The notes: generated by a model from the sequence alone, not told the origin. A stretch of DNA of 49,116 bases from Actinomycetes bacterium (GCA_021809425.1 JAKBAA010000016.1:1-49116), one strand, 5' to 3'. Positions 1 through 8,426 are shown, counted from the stretch's first letter. A program made the numbers and translations.

Positions 1-753
1 GGCCTGTGGGACCTTCGCATCGAGGTGGCCCGCCGCTACCGCAACGGCGCCGCCTTCATCGCCGGCGACGCCTGCCACAGCCACCCGCCCTACTACGGCT
101 ACGGGCTGAACACCGGGCTCGAGGACGCCGTCAACCTCGGCTGGAAGCTGGCCGCCGTGCTGGCCGGCTGGGGCGGTGACGGGCTGCTCGACAGCTACAC
201 GTTCGAGCGCCAGCCCATCTTCGACGAGATCGGCCGGGACATCATCACCGCCGGCATCGAGCGGGACCGTGCCTTCCTCGACCGGTACCGCCCCGAGCGC
301 GACCGCGCCGAGTTCGAGGCGGCGTGGGACAGGGAGATGGCCATCGCCGACACCGGCCCGCGCTGGTACGAGCCCCACTACGAGGGCTCCCCGATCGTGG
401 CCGGCAGCGAGGGCGGCCGGCCGAGCGTGCGCGGCGAGCACAGCTACCGCGCCCGGCCCGGGCACCACCTGTCGCCGCGCCGGCTGGCCTCGGGCCGCAA
501 CGCCTACGAGACGCTCGGCCTCGACTTCACCCTGCTGGCGCTCGGCGCCGCCGAGTCGGACGTGGCCGCCCTCGGCGATGCCGCCCGGTCGGCCAATGTG
601 CCGCTCTCGGTCGTGCGCGACCCGGGCGACGGCGAGGCGGCCGACTACGGCTCACGGCTCGTCCTCGTCCGGCCGGACCAGCACGTGGCCTGGGTGGGCG
701 ACGCCGCTCCGCACGACCCGCTCCGCCTCGTCGAGCAGGTGGCCGGTCGCTGA
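1..753 (+). CDS. FAD-dependent aromatic-ring monooxygenase, C-terminal part (5' truncated)
   Basis: The reading frame is open from base 1 and ends at TGA 751-753, giving 250 residues, so the start lies outside the window. Near residue 20 it carries a GDACHSHPP segment followed by GLNTGLEDAVNLGWKLAAVL, the FAD-ribose/pyrophosphate motif that closes the FAD domain of class A flavoprotein hydroxylases (PheA/TfdB/MhpA type). The last ~80 residues resemble the thioredoxin-like C-terminal domain of phenol-hydroxylase relatives. Such enzymes hydroxylate aromatic rings using NAD(P)H and O2. The substrate cannot be read from this fragment. It is convergent with the cys operon, 33 bp away. Family confidence is high, specific function low. 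Confidence 0.85.
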   Translation, partial: GLWDLRIEVARRYRNGAAFIAGDACHSHPPYYGYGLNTGLEDAVNLGWKLAAVLAGWGGDGLLDSYTFERQPIFDEIGRDIITAGIERDRAFLDRYRPERDRAEFEAAWDREMAIADTGPRWYEPHYEGSPIVAGSEGGRPSVRGEHSYRARPGHHLSPRRLASGRNAYETLGLDFTLLALGAAESDVAALGDAARSANVPLSVVRDPGDGEAADYGSRLVLVRPDQHVAWVGDAAPHDPLRLVEQVAGR

Positions 754-757
754 GGCG

Positions 758-780
758 AGGCGCATCGACCGCCTGCGCCT
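758..780. terminator. Stem-loop between convergent genes
   Basis: AGGCGCA (758-764) and TGCGCCT (774-780) form a perfect 7-bp inverted repeat with a 9-nt loop. It fills the 33-bp gap between the convergent monooxygenase and cysC stops. There is no T-tract, so it is a candidate bidirectional terminator by position only. Confidence 0.4.
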
Positions 781-786
781 GCCAGG

Positions 787-1359
787 TCAGTCGCCCGAGG
801 CGAGCGCCGGGACGAGCCGGCGGAGCCGCTCGAGCAGCCCGGCGGCAAGCGCGCCGGGCTCGGTGCCGTCGGTGTCGAGGCGCACCTCGGGCGACGGTGG
901 TGGCTCGTAGGGGTCCGAGATGCCGGTGAAGCGCTCGATGAGACCGGCGCGGGCCTTCACGTAGAGTCCCTTCGGGTCACGCGCCTCGCACACCTCGAGG
1001 GGCGTCGCCACGTGCACCTCGACGTACGGCGTCGCCAGGCGGTCGTGGCGCGCCCGCACAGCGGCCCGCCCGGCGGCGTACGGGCTGATGACCGGTACCA
1101 GCACGACGAAGCCGTGCCGGGCGAACAGCAGCGCCACCTCGCCCACCCGGCGGACGTTCTCGGCCCGGTCCGCCTCGCCGAAGCCGAGGTCGGCGTTGAG
1201 CCCCTCGCGCAGCTCGTCCCCGTCGAGCACGAGGGCGGGCACCCCGTCGCGATCGAGCAGCGAGCGGAGGTGACCGGCGATCGTCGACTTGCCCGACCCG
1301 GACAGCCCGGTGAGCCAGACGGTCCCGCCGATGGCACCGCCGAGCCCGCCGCCGGCCAT
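787..1359 (-). CDS. cysC: Adenylylsulfate (APS) kinase
   Basis: Phosphorylates adenylyl sulfate to PAPS with ATP, the second step of sulfate activation in the cytoplasm. The 190-residue product has the P-loop GLSGSGKST at residues 18-26, then DGDELREGLNADLGF and ENVRRVGEV, and the family block ARDPKGLYVKARAG followed by FTGISDPYEPP. The length fits stand-alone CysC. The start is the ATG at 1359, which overlaps the cysN stop in TGATG, implying translational coupling. A longer frame upstream exists but lies inside cysN and has no family similarity. It is the last gene of cysD-cysN-cysC. No cysH lies nearby, so PAPS/APS reduction must be encoded elsewhere. Confidence 0.95.
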   Translation of the reverse strand: MAGGGLGGAIGGTVWLTGLSGSGKSTIAGHLRSLLDRDGVPALVLDGDELREGLNADLGFGEADRAENVRRVGEVALLFARHGFVVLVPVISPYAAGRAAVRARHDRLATPYVEVHVATPLEVCEARDPKGLYVKARAGLIERFTGISDPYEPPPSPEVRLDTDGTEPGALAAGLLERLRRLVPALASGD

Positions 1360-2615
1360 CAGCCGGCCGGGCGCAGCAGCATTCCGGCGCCCACCGTCAC
1401 GTTGGTGGCCTCGTCGACGAGGACGAAGCTGCCGGTGGACCGGTTGCGGCGGTAGTCGTCGTAGAACAGCGGCACCGTGGTGCGCAGGTCGAGCCGGCCG
1501 ATGTCGTTGAGGCCGAGCTCGTCCACGTCGCGCTGGCGGTGCAGCGTGTTGACGTCGAGCCGGTACTGGACGTCGCGCACGAGCGCCCGGGCCCAGCGCG
1601 TCGTGTGCTTGAGCGCCAGCTTGGCCCCCTGGCGCAGCGGCTGCTCGGCCATCCAGCACACCATGGCCGACAGGTCCTGACCGACCGTCGGCCGGTTGTG
1701 GGCACGGCAGATCAGGTCGCCACGGGAGATGTCGAGCTCGTCGGCGAGCCGGACGAGCACGGACATCGGCGGGAACGCCTCCTGCAGCGGGCCGTCGGCC
1801 GTCTCGATCGCCTCCACCCGGGAGGTGAAGCCGGACGGCAGCACCAGCACCTCGTCGCCCACCTCGAGCACCCCGCCGGCGACCGTCCCGGCGTAGCCCC
1901 GGTAGTCACGGTGCTCGTTCGAACGTGGCCGCACCACCCGCTGGACCGGGAATCGCACGTCGATCAGGTTGCGGTCGGAGGCGATGTGCACCTCCTCGAG
2001 GTGGCGCAGCAGCGACGTGCCGTCGTACCAGTCCATGTGCTTCGACCGATCGACCACGTTGTCGCCGGCGAGCGCCGAGATGGGCACGAAGGAGATGTCG
2101 CCGATCTCGAGGCGGGTGGCGAACCCCTCGAAGTCGGCCCGGATGGCCGCGAAGGCGTCCTCCCGGTAGTCGACCAGGTCCATCTTGTTGACGCACACGA
2201 CGAGGTGCGGGATGCGCAGCAGCGAGGCCAGGAAGGCGTGCCGGCGGGTCTGCTCGTTGACGCCGGTTCGGGCGTCGACGAGCACGATGACGAGGTCGGC
2301 GGTGGAGCAGCCGGTCACCATGTTGCGCGTGTGCTGGATGTGCCCGGGGGTGTCCGCCACGATGAACTTGCGCCGGGGGGTGGCGAAGTACCGGTAGGCC
2401 ACGTCGATCGTGATCCCCTGCTCGCGCTCGGCCCGCAGCCCGTCGGTGAGCAGGGCGAGGTCGACGTAGTCGTCGCCCCGGGCGTGGCTGGTCCGCTCGA
2501 CCGCCTCGAGCTGGTCCTCGAAGATCTGCTTCGAGTCGTACAGCAACCGGCCGATCAGCGTCGACTTGCCGTCGTCGACCGAGCCGGCCGTCGCCAGCCG
2601 CAGCAGCCCGCCCAT
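1359..2615 (-). CDS. cysN: Sulfate adenylyltransferase large subunit (GTPase)
   Basis: The GTPase subunit of ATP sulfurylase: GTP hydrolysis drives APS formation from ATP and sulfate by the CysD partner. The 418-residue product begins with the G1 motif AGSVDDGKST (residues 10-19). It then shows DTPGHIQHTRNM (G3) and NKMD (G4), followed by EF-Tu-like beta-barrel domains. The start is the ATG at 2615, overlapping the cysD TGA in TGATG. The protein stops after the barrel domains, so it is not a CysNC fusion; the kinase is encoded separately downstream with another TGATG overlap. Confidence 0.95.
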   Translation of the reverse strand: MGGLLRLATAGSVDDGKSTLIGRLLYDSKQIFEDQLEAVERTSHARGDDYVDLALLTDGLRAEREQGITIDVAYRYFATPRRKFIVADTPGHIQHTRNMVTGCSTADLVIVLVDARTGVNEQTRRHAFLASLLRIPHLVVCVNKMDLVDYREDAFAAIRADFEGFATRLEIGDISFVPISALAGDNVVDRSKHMDWYDGTSLLRHLEEVHIASDRNLIDVRFPVQRVVRPRSNEHRDYRGYAGTVAGGVLEVGDEVLVLPSGFTSRVEAIETADGPLQEAFPPMSVLVRLADELDISRGDLICRAHNRPTVGQDLSAMVCWMAEQPLRQGAKLALKHTTRWARALVRDVQYRLDVNTLHRQRDVDELGLNDIGRLDLRTTVPLFYDDYRRNRSTGSFVLVDEATNVTVGAGMLLRPAG

Positions 2616-3526
2616 CAGAAGTACCCCTCCCGCTTGCGGTCCTCCATCGCCGCCTCGCTGGTCCGGTCGTCGCTGCGGGTCGCCCCGCGCTCGGACACGC
2701 GCGCGGTCGACGTCTCGTCGATCACCTCGGCAACCGTCGACGCCTCCGAGGCGACGGCCGCCGTGCACGTCATGTCGCCGACCGTCCGGTAGCGGACGCG
2801 GGCGACGAAGGGGGTCTCGTCGGCCGCCTCGGGGCTTGGCGCCGTGAACGGCCCGGTGGCGAGCAGCATGCCGTCCCGGCGGAACACCTCGCGGTCGTGG
2901 GCGAAGTAGATCGTCGGCAGCTCGAGGCCCTCGCGCTCGATGTACTGCCACACGTCGAGCTCGGTCCAGTTCGACAGCGGGAAGATCCGGAAGTGCTCGC
3001 CCTTGTGGTGCCGGCCGTTGTACAGGCTCCACAGCTCCGGCCGCTGGCCACGAGGGTTCCACTGGCCGAACTCGTCGCGGTGCGAGTAGATCCGCTCCTT
3101 CGCCCGGGCCTTCTCCTCGTCGCGGCGCCCGCCGCCGAACACGGCGTCGAAGGCGTGCCCCTCGATCGCCTGCAGCAGGCTGTGGGTCTGCAGCCGGTTG
3201 CGCGAGCCCCCGGCCGGCACGTCGGCGATCTCGCCCCGGTCGATCGCCTGCTGGACCGACGCCACGACGAGCCGCACTCCGAGCTCGCCGACCCGCCGGT
3301 CCCGGAACTCGAGGACCTCGGCGAAGTTGTGGCCCGTGTCGACGTGCACCACCGGGAACGGCAGCGCCTGGGGCCAGCACGCCTTCACGGCGACGTGCAG
3401 GAGCACCGCCGAGTCCTTGCCCCCCGAGAAGAGGAGGGCGGGCCGCTCGAACTCGGCCACCACCTCGCGGACGACGTGGATGGCCTCGGCTTCGAGCGCG
3501 TCAAGATGGCTGAGCTGGTAGGTCAT
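2615..3526 (-). CDS. cysD: Sulfate adenylyltransferase small subunit
   Basis: The catalytic subunit of ATP sulfurylase, a PAPS-reductase-like PP-loop enzyme that adenylates sulfate together with CysN. The 303-residue product shows SGGKDS at residues 34-39, then HVDTGHNF, FGGGRRDEEKARAKER and the C-terminal RYRTVGDMTCT / DRKREGYF segments typical of CysD. The start is the ATG at 3526. It is the first gene of the cysDNC operon. Upstream lies the GGAAATCC and TAACAT element described separately. Confidence is very high. Confidence 0.96.
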   Translation of the reverse strand: MTYQLSHLDALEAEAIHVVREVVAEFERPALLFSGGKDSAVLLHVAVKACWPQALPFPVVHVDTGHNFAEVLEFRDRRVGELGVRLVVASVQQAIDRGEIADVPAGGSRNRLQTHSLLQAIEGHAFDAVFGGGRRDEEKARAKERIYSHRDEFGQWNPRGQRPELWSLYNGRHHKGEHFRIFPLSNWTELDVWQYIEREGLELPTIYFAHDREVFRRDGMLLATGPFTAPSPEAADETPFVARVRYRTVGDMTCTAAVASEASTVAEVIDETSTARVSERGATRSDDRTSEAAMEDRKREGYF

Positions 3527-3555
3527 GAATGTTTACCATGTTAGTCGGATTTCCC
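3527..3555 (-). promoter_or_regulatory. cysDNC promoter with GGAAATCC element
   Basis: On the minus strand, GGGAAATCC (3555-3547) is followed after 3 nt by TAACAT (3543-3538), a good -10 box, and then by the cysD ATG 11 nt further on. The same two words precede sufC. The GGAAATCC box sits directly upstream of the -10, where a regulator would contact RNA polymerase. The regulator is not identifiable from sequence. Confidence 0.55.
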
Positions 3556-3582
3556 GGGAGCTGCCGGGGCGGGCGGGGCGGG

Positions 3583-4083
3583 TCACGTCGACCTGCGGCC
3601 CTCCTGGCTGCGGGCGGCGTCGTTGGCCAGCCGGTCGACCAGGTTGTTGAGCGGGTCGCTGCCGTGGCCCTTCACCCAGCGGAACCGGACGAGGCCGGGG
3701 CGCTCGTCCACGACGATGGCGACGAGGTCCTTCCACAGGTCCTGGTTGGCGACCGGCTGCCCTTTGGTGTTCCGCCAGCCACGCGCCCGCCAGCCGGCCC
3801 ACCAGCGGTCGCGGAAGGCGTTGACCACGTAGGTCGAGTCGCTCACCACCTCGACCCGCCCACCGAGCACCCGCAGCGCCTCGAGGACGGCCGACAGCTC
3901 CATCCGCTGGTTGGTCGTCGCCGGCTCGAACCCGGCAGCGAACCGGGCGTCGCTGCAGGCCCACGCCCAGCCACCCGGACCCGGGTTGCCGATGCAGGCG
4001 CCGTCGGTGTACACGACCGTCCCCGGCTCGCCCGCCGGGGGCGCCTCTGCTGCCACCGGCACAGTCTGCCCGACCGGCACCAC
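3583..4083 (-). CDS. rnhA: Ribonuclease HI
   Basis: Cleaves the RNA strand of RNA-DNA hybrids (R-loops, Okazaki primers) using two metal ions. The 166-residue product has the family order of acidic residues: D27 in VYTDGACIGNPGPGGWA, E62 in NQRMELSAV, D82 in VVSDSTYVV, and a late Asp in VDRLANDAA after the KGHG handle. An Ala/Pro-rich stretch of about 20 residues precedes the fold. The start is GTG, either 4083 or the adjacent codon at 4080; no Shine-Dalgarno (SD) sequence decides between them. It is divergent from aceE, 43 bp apart, and lies upstream of cysD, which has its own promoter in the 56-bp gap. Confidence 0.93.
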   Translation of the reverse strand: MVPVGQTVPVAAEAPPAGEPGTVVYTDGACIGNPGPGGWAWACSDARFAAGFEPATTNQRMELSAVLEALRVLGGRVEVVSDSTYVVNAFRDRWWAGWRARGWRNTKGQPVANQDLWKDLVAIVVDERPGLVRFRWVKGHGSDPLNNLVDRLANDAARSQEGRRST

Positions 4084-4114
4084 CCCGATGGGGCGAATGG
4101 CAGGCCGGTGGCGC

Positions 4115-4126
4115 GAGACTGGGCGG
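4115..4126 (+). promoter_or_regulatory. Possible -10 of aceE
   Basis: GAGACT (4115-4120) keeps the A2 and T6 positions of the -10 consensus and is followed by exactly 6 nt and then GTG 4127, the same geometry as the stronger leaderless promoters in this window. The hexamer is weak, so this is supportive only. Confidence 0.3.
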
Positions 4127-6859
4127 GTGATCTTCGACGGCTTCTCTCACCAGCTCCCCGACATCGACCCGGGCGAGACCGAGGAGTGGCTCGACTCGTT
4201 CGACGCCGTCATCGGCCAGCGCGGCAAGACCCGGGGCCGGTTCCTCCTCATGAAGCTCCTCGAGCGGGCCCAGACCGCCCAGGTCGGCTTCCCTGCCACC
4301 GTGTCGACCCCGTACGTCAACTCGATCCCGCCGGACGTCGAGCCGTGGTTCCCCGGCGACGAGCACATGGAGCGGCGCATCCGCGCCTTCATCCGCTGGA
4401 ACGCCGCCGTCATGGTGACCCGGGCCAACGGCCGCTACTCGGGCATCGGCGGCCACCTCTCGACCTACGCCAGCTCGGCCTCCCTGTACGAGGTGGGCTT
4501 CAACCACTTCTTCCGGGGCAAGGACAGCGGGCCGGGCGACCAGGTGTTCTTCCAGGGACACGCCTCGCCGGGCATCTATGCCCGGGCCTTCGTCGAGGGC
4601 CGCCTCGAGGCGGAGCACCTCGACAACTTCCGGTTCGAGGTCGGCGGCAACGGCCTGTCGAGCTATCCCCACCCCCGGCTGATGCCGTCGTTCTGGGAGT
4701 ACCCGACCGTCTCGATGGGGCTCGGCCCGATCACCGCCGTGTACCAGGCACGCTTCAACCGCTACCTGCTCCACCGCGGGCTGCTGGACACGAGCGGGTC
4801 CCGCGTCTGGTGCTTCCTCGGCGACGGCGAGTTCGACGAGCCCGAGACCCGGACCGGGCTCAGCCTGGCTGCCCGGGAGGCGCTCGACAACCTCGTGTTC
4901 GTGGTCAACTGCAACCTGCAGCGCCTCGACGGCCCGGTCCGGGGCAACGGCAAGATCATCCAGGAGCTCGAGGCGGAGCTGCGGGGCGCCGGCTGGAACG
5001 TCATCAAGGTGATCTGGGGATCCCGCTGGGACGAGCTGCTCGCCCGTGACGTCGACGGCGTGCTGGTCAACAAGATGAACACGACGCCCGACGGCGAGTT
5101 CCAGAAGCTGGCCGTCGAGTCCGGCGCCTACATCCGCGAGCACTTCTTCGGAGGCGACCCCCGCCTGCTGGCCCTGGTAGAGCACCTGAGCGACGACGAG
5201 CTCCGCCAGCTGCCCCGCGGCGGCCACGACTACCGCAAGCTGTACGCCGCCTACAAGGCGGCCACCGAGCAGACCGGCGCCCCGACGGCCATCCTCGCCA
5301 AGACCGTCAAGGGGTGGACGCTCGGGCCGGAGATCGAGTCGCGCAACGCCACCCACCAGATCAAGAAGATGACCCACGAGCAGCTCCGGACGCTGCGCGA
5401 CCGGCTCTTCCTGTCCGAGGAGATCCCCGACGAGGAGCTCGACGCCGACGAGCCCCCCTACTACCGGCCCGCCGCCGGCTCGCCGGCCGACGAGTACCTC
5501 CAGTCCCGCCTGAAGGCCCTCGGCGGGTCGCTGCCGAACCGGGTGGTACGCGGCGAGGGGCTCACCGGGCTGCCGGCACCCTCCCCGACCGTCTACGCCG
5601 AGTTCGCCTCCGGGTCGCGCGGCCAGGCGGTGTCCACCACGATGGCGTTCGCCCGGCTGCTGCGCAGCATGCTGCGTGACCCGTCCCTCGGGCGGTTCGT
5701 GGTGCCGATCATCCCCGACGAGGGCCGCACGTTCGGCCTCGACGCCCTGTTCTCCGAGGTCAAGATCTACGCCGCCGGCGGCCAGCGCTACACGCCGGTC
5801 GACGCCGGGCTCCTCCTGCAGTACAGCGAGGCCCAGGACGGCCAGATCCTCGAGGAGGGCATCACCGAGGCCGGCGCCATGGCCAGCTTCATCACGGCGG
5901 GCACCTCGTACGCCACCTGGTCACGGCCGATGCTGCCGTTCTTCCTCTTCTACTCCATGTTCGGCTTCCAGCGGGTCGGCGACCTCATCTGGCAGGCCGC
6001 CGACATGCGCGCCCGCGGCTTCCTGCTCGGGGCCACGGCCGGCCGCACCACGATGAGCGGCGAGGGCCTCCAGCACGAGGACGGCCAGTCGCTCCTGCTC
6101 GCCTCGGCCTACCCGAACGTGCGCGCCTACGACCCGGCCTTCGCCTACGAGACGGCGGCCATCGTCGAGCGGGGCATCGAGGAGATGTACGGCCCGAGCG
6201 GCCACGACGTCATGTACTACGTGACGCTCTACAACGAGAACTACCCGATGCCCGCCCTCCCGGCGGCGCCCGAGGAGGTCGCCCGCGTCCGTGAGGGCAT
6301 CCTGCGCGGCTGCTACCGCTTCTCCTCGGCTCCCGAGGTGGCACCGCGCGACGGCGGCGACGCCCGGCGCGCCACCGTGCTGTTCTCCGGGACCGCCTGG
6401 CAGGCGGCCCAGAAGGCGCAGGAGCTGCTGGCGCGCGACTGGGGGGTCGCCGCCGAGACGTGGTCGGTGACGAGCTACAAGGAGCTGCGCGAGGACGCCC
6501 TCGAGGTGGAGCGCTGGAACCGGCTCCACCCGGCGAGCGCCCCCCGTGAGCCGTACGTGGCGCGCGCCCTGGGCGACGCCGCCGGACCGATCGTGGCGGT
6601 CAGCGACTTCATGAAGGCCGTCCCCGACCAGGTCGCCCGGTTCGTCCCGGCACCGTTCACCGCCCTCGGCACCGACGGCTTCGGCCGGTCCGACACCCGC
6701 GAGGCGCTGCGCCGGCACTTCGAGGTCGACGCCGAGCACGTCGTCGTGGCCGTCCTCTCCTCGCTCGTCGCCGTCGGCCAGGCCAAGGGCGACGAGGTCG
6801 CCCAGGCGATCGCCACCTACGGCATCGACCCCGAGGCGATCGACCCGCGCCAGGCGTGA
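4127..6859 (+). CDS. aceE: Pyruvate dehydrogenase E1 component (homodimeric, AceE type)
   Basis: Thiamine-diphosphate enzyme that decarboxylates pyruvate and passes the acetyl group to the lipoyl domains of E2, feeding acetyl-CoA synthesis. The 910-residue product matches the usual ~890-920 of homodimeric E1. It contains the ThDP motif GDGEFDEPETRTGLSLAARE ending in FVVNCN (near residue 230), then the transketolase-like domain with PIIPDEGRTFG and YSMFGFQRVGDL. I chose GTG 4127 because the product begins MIFDGFSHQLPDIDPGETEEW and a -10-like hexamer sits 6 nt upstream. In-frame ATGs at 4088 and 4097 would add 10-13 residues. No E2 or E3 gene is adjacent. The stop overlaps the next gene. Confidence 0.95.
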   Translation: MIFDGFSHQLPDIDPGETEEWLDSFDAVIGQRGKTRGRFLLMKLLERAQTAQVGFPATVSTPYVNSIPPDVEPWFPGDEHMERRIRAFIRWNAAVMVTRANGRYSGIGGHLSTYASSASLYEVGFNHFFRGKDSGPGDQVFFQGHASPGIYARAFVEGRLEAEHLDNFRFEVGGNGLSSYPHPRLMPSFWEYPTVSMGLGPITAVYQARFNRYLLHRGLLDTSGSRVWCFLGDGEFDEPETRTGLSLAAREALDNLVFVVNCNLQRLDGPVRGNGKIIQELEAELRGAGWNVIKVIWGSRWDELLARDVDGVLVNKMNTTPDGEFQKLAVESGAYIREHFFGGDPRLLALVEHLSDDELRQLPRGGHDYRKLYAAYKAATEQTGAPTAILAKTVKGWTLGPEIESRNATHQIKKMTHEQLRTLRDRLFLSEEIPDEELDADEPPYYRPAAGSPADEYLQSRLKALGGSLPNRVVRGEGLTGLPAPSPTVYAEFASGSRGQAVSTTMAFARLLRSMLRDPSLGRFVVPIIPDEGRTFGLDALFSEVKIYAAGGQRYTPVDAGLLLQYSEAQDGQILEEGITEAGAMASFITAGTSYATWSRPMLPFFLFYSMFGFQRVGDLIWQAADMRARGFLLGATAGRTTMSGEGLQHEDGQSLLLASAYPNVRAYDPAFAYETAAIVERGIEEMYGPSGHDVMYYVTLYNENYPMPALPAAPEEVARVREGILRGCYRFSSAPEVAPRDGGDARRATVLFSGTAWQAAQKAQELLARDWGVAAETWSVTSYKELREDALEVERWNRLHPASAPREPYVARALGDAAGPIVAVSDFMKAVPDQVARFVPAPFTALGTDGFGRSDTREALRRHFEVDAEHVVVAVLSSLVAVGQAKGDEVAQAIATYGIDPEAIDPRQA

Positions 6860-7413
6860 GCGCCCGCCCGGGCACGCGCCGCCTGGCCTGGAACCCTCTC
6901 CTCGACCGCCCCCTCACGGCCGCCCTGGTCGGCATCTGGGTGCGCGCCACCGATGCCGGCGGTGCCCTCGGCTTCCTGCCGCCGGCCGTCCCCGCCGACG
7001 TGGCCCGGGCGGCCGCCCCGGCCTTCGTCCGGGTGCGCGACGGCCGGGACGACCTGCTCCTCGCCCTCGTCGACGACCGGCCCGCCGGCTGGTGCCTGCT
7101 CGAGCGCGACCCCCGGGGCTACACCGCCCATTGGCGGACGCTCCGCCGCCTCCAGGTGGACCCCGCCCTGCAGGGCCAGGGCATCGGCCGGGCGCTCCTC
7201 GACGAGGTCGCCCGGCACGCCCGCGACGACCTCGGGCTCGAGCGGCTGTTCCTCAGCGTGCGCAGCGGCACCGGCCTCGAGGGCTGGTACGCCCGTCACG
7301 GCTACCACGAGGTCGCCCGCCTCCCCGGCGTCCTCCGGGTCGCCCCCGGCGACGACCGCGACGAGGTGGTCATGGCCCTCGAGCTCGCCACCCGGGCCGC
7401 ACCCGGCGCCTGA
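6856..7413 (+). CDS. GNAT-family N-acetyltransferase
   Basis: The 185-residue product has the GNAT core: beta4 followed by the acetyl-CoA pyrophosphate loop QVDPALQGQGIGRALLDEVA (Q/RxxGxG/A), then LGLERLFLSVRSG and the terminal GWYARHGYHEVAR segment. The acceptor substrate cannot be predicted. The GTG start at 6856 overlaps the aceE TGA (GTGA), so it is probably translated by coupling to aceE. It ends just upstream of a strong stem-loop at 7458-7489, which would close the aceE transcript. Confidence 0.85.
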   Translation: MSARPGTRRLAWNPLLDRPLTAALVGIWVRATDAGGALGFLPPAVPADVARAAAPAFVRVRDGRDDLLLALVDDRPAGWCLLERDPRGYTAHWRTLRRLQVDPALQGQGIGRALLDEVARHARDDLGLERLFLSVRSGTGLEGWYARHGYHEVARLPGVLRVAPGDDRDEVVMALELATRAAPGA

Positions 7414-7457
7414 CCGCCGTCGACGCCCGGGCTGCCGCCCGAACCCCCCGGGAACGT

Positions 7458-7489
7458 GGATCGGGGGGCGCCGAAGCACCCCCCGATCC
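7458..7489 (+). terminator. Strong stem-loop closing the aceE-GNAT transcript
   Basis: GGATCGGGGGG (7458-7468) and CCCCCCGATCC (7479-7489) are a perfect 11-bp inverted repeat around a 10-nt loop, whose centre can itself close as GC-CGAA-GC. It lies 44 nt after the GNAT stop. No T-run follows, as is common for terminators in very GC-rich actinobacteria. Confidence 0.6.
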
Positions 7490-7549
7490 GTCGAGAATTC
7501 GCTGAAAGAGGCCGGCGTTGTGGATTGCCTCGGGAGGGACCGTTCCCCG

Positions 7550-7675
7550 ACCGTCACGCCGACGGTGTCTGGCTGGGATTCACCAGGTGGTCCAGCGAGC
7601 CGCCTAGCGGCCAGCCACCTCCAGGGTCCCGAATCGTTGACCGCTCAGTTGGACCACCTCCCTTCTCTGGTGGTC
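7550..7675 (+). ncRNA. Candidate structured RNA with competing stems
   Basis: This is the core of a 360-bp stretch without a credible gene (7414-7773). It contains ACCGTC/GACGGT (7550-7555/7561-7566); AGGTGG/CCACCT (7585-7590/7615-7620) enclosing GCCGC-CTA-GCGGC (7599-7611); and GACCACC/GGTGGTC (7652-7658/7669-7675). Segment 7585-7593 (AGGTGGTCC) is also perfectly complementary over 9 bp to 7651-7659 (GGACCACCT), so two of the local hairpins exclude a long-range pairing. That arrangement resembles an attenuator or riboswitch, but no known class is recognised. The next gene appears to have its own leaderless promoter, so the element may be a separate RNA. The rest of the stretch shows nothing further apart from the promoter at its right end. 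Confidence 0.3.
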
Positions 7676-7748
7676 GCGACCATAGCGCCGGAGCGCCACC
7701 GATCGACAGCATCTCGGCGACGCCCGACCGGACGGGCGCGCCGTGCCC

Positions 7749-7767
7749 CGACGGGCCGTCGTAGCCT
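7749..7767 (+). promoter_or_regulatory. Leaderless promoter with overlapping palindrome
   Basis: TAGCCT (7762-7767) is followed by 6 nt and the ATG at 7774, so the transcript should begin at or next to the start codon. Immediately upstream is the 13-nt palindrome CGACGG-G-CCGTCG (7749-7761), which fills the -10/-35 spacer and could be an operator. Confidence 0.5.
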
Positions 7768-7773
7768 GGGCCC

Positions 7774-8382
7774 ATGGCCATCCACTACGAGGACAGCGAC
7801 CTCGAGATCCACCGGTTCGTCGTCGGGCCGCTCGACAACAACGTGTTCATCCTCCGCTGCCGCCAGACCGGACAGGCGCTCCTGGTAGACGCCGCGAACG
7901 AGCACGACCTGCTGCTCGAGATGGCACACGCGCTCGGCGTGCGTCAGGTGGTCGAGACCCACGGCCACTGGGACCACATCCAGGCGGTCCCGCAGCTGCG
8001 CGACGCCGGCTTCGACGTGGCGGTGACGCCGGCCGACGCCGACATGCTGCCGTCGTACGACCAGCTCCTCGAGGACGAGGGCGCCCTCGAGGTCGGGCGG
8101 CTGCGGCTGCGCGTGCTCGCCACTCCCGGCCACACGCCGGGCTCGGCCTGCTTCCTGGTCGAGGGCAAGCCCATCCTGTTCTCGGGCGACACCCTCTTCC
8201 CGGGAGGGCCGGGCGCCACCAACACCCCGACCGGGGACTTCCCGACGATCATCGAGTCGCTCGAGCGCCGGCTGTTCTCCCGGCTCGCCCCCGACACCGT
8301 CGTGCTGCCCGGCCACGGGTCGGACACGACGATCGGCGCCGAGGCGCCCCACCTGCAGGAGTGGGTGGACCGCGGCTGGTAG
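7774..8382 (+). CDS. Metallo-beta-lactamase-fold hydrolase (glyoxalase II-like)
   Basis: The 202-residue product has all metal-ligand motifs of the fold in order: THGHWDH (HxHxDH), a His in TPGHTPGSACF, the bridging Asp in FSGDTLFPGG, and a late His in VLPGHGSDTTIG. Length and motif spacing match the hydroxyacylglutathione-hydrolase-like (YcbL/GloB-like) branch, which hydrolyses thioesters. Actinobacteria usually lack glutathione, so the substrate may be a mycothiol or other thioester; that is inference. The start is the ATG at 7774, exactly 6 nt after a TAGCCT -10 box. It lies between the aceE and suf transcripts, with a promoter on each side. Confidence 0.85.
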   Translation: MAIHYEDSDLEIHRFVVGPLDNNVFILRCRQTGQALLVDAANEHDLLLEMAHALGVRQVVETHGHWDHIQAVPQLRDAGFDVAVTPADADMLPSYDQLLEDEGALEVGRLRLRVLATPGHTPGSACFLVEGKPILFSGDTLFPGGPGATNTPTGDFPTIIESLERRLFSRLAPDTVVLPGHGSDTTIGAEAPHLQEWVDRGW

Positions 8383-8426
8383 GCCCCTGGCACCCGGTCG
8401 ACCGGGCCGCCCGTGCCCGCCGAGCC

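Noticed and set aside
1-753. Functional link between the left-edge aromatic monooxygenase and LigAB
   Set aside because: They are about 38 kb apart with unrelated genes between; a shared pathway cannot be supported from this window.
1360-1659. N-terminal extension of cysC
   Set aside because: The extension reads through cysN in another frame, is Arg/Ala-rich without similarity, and the TGATG junction gives a natural start at 1359.
7456-7781. Short open frames in both directions in the 7414-7773 gap
   Set aside because: No SD, no family motif, Pro/Arg-rich composition typical of random frames in GC-rich DNA, and they overlap the stem-loop region.
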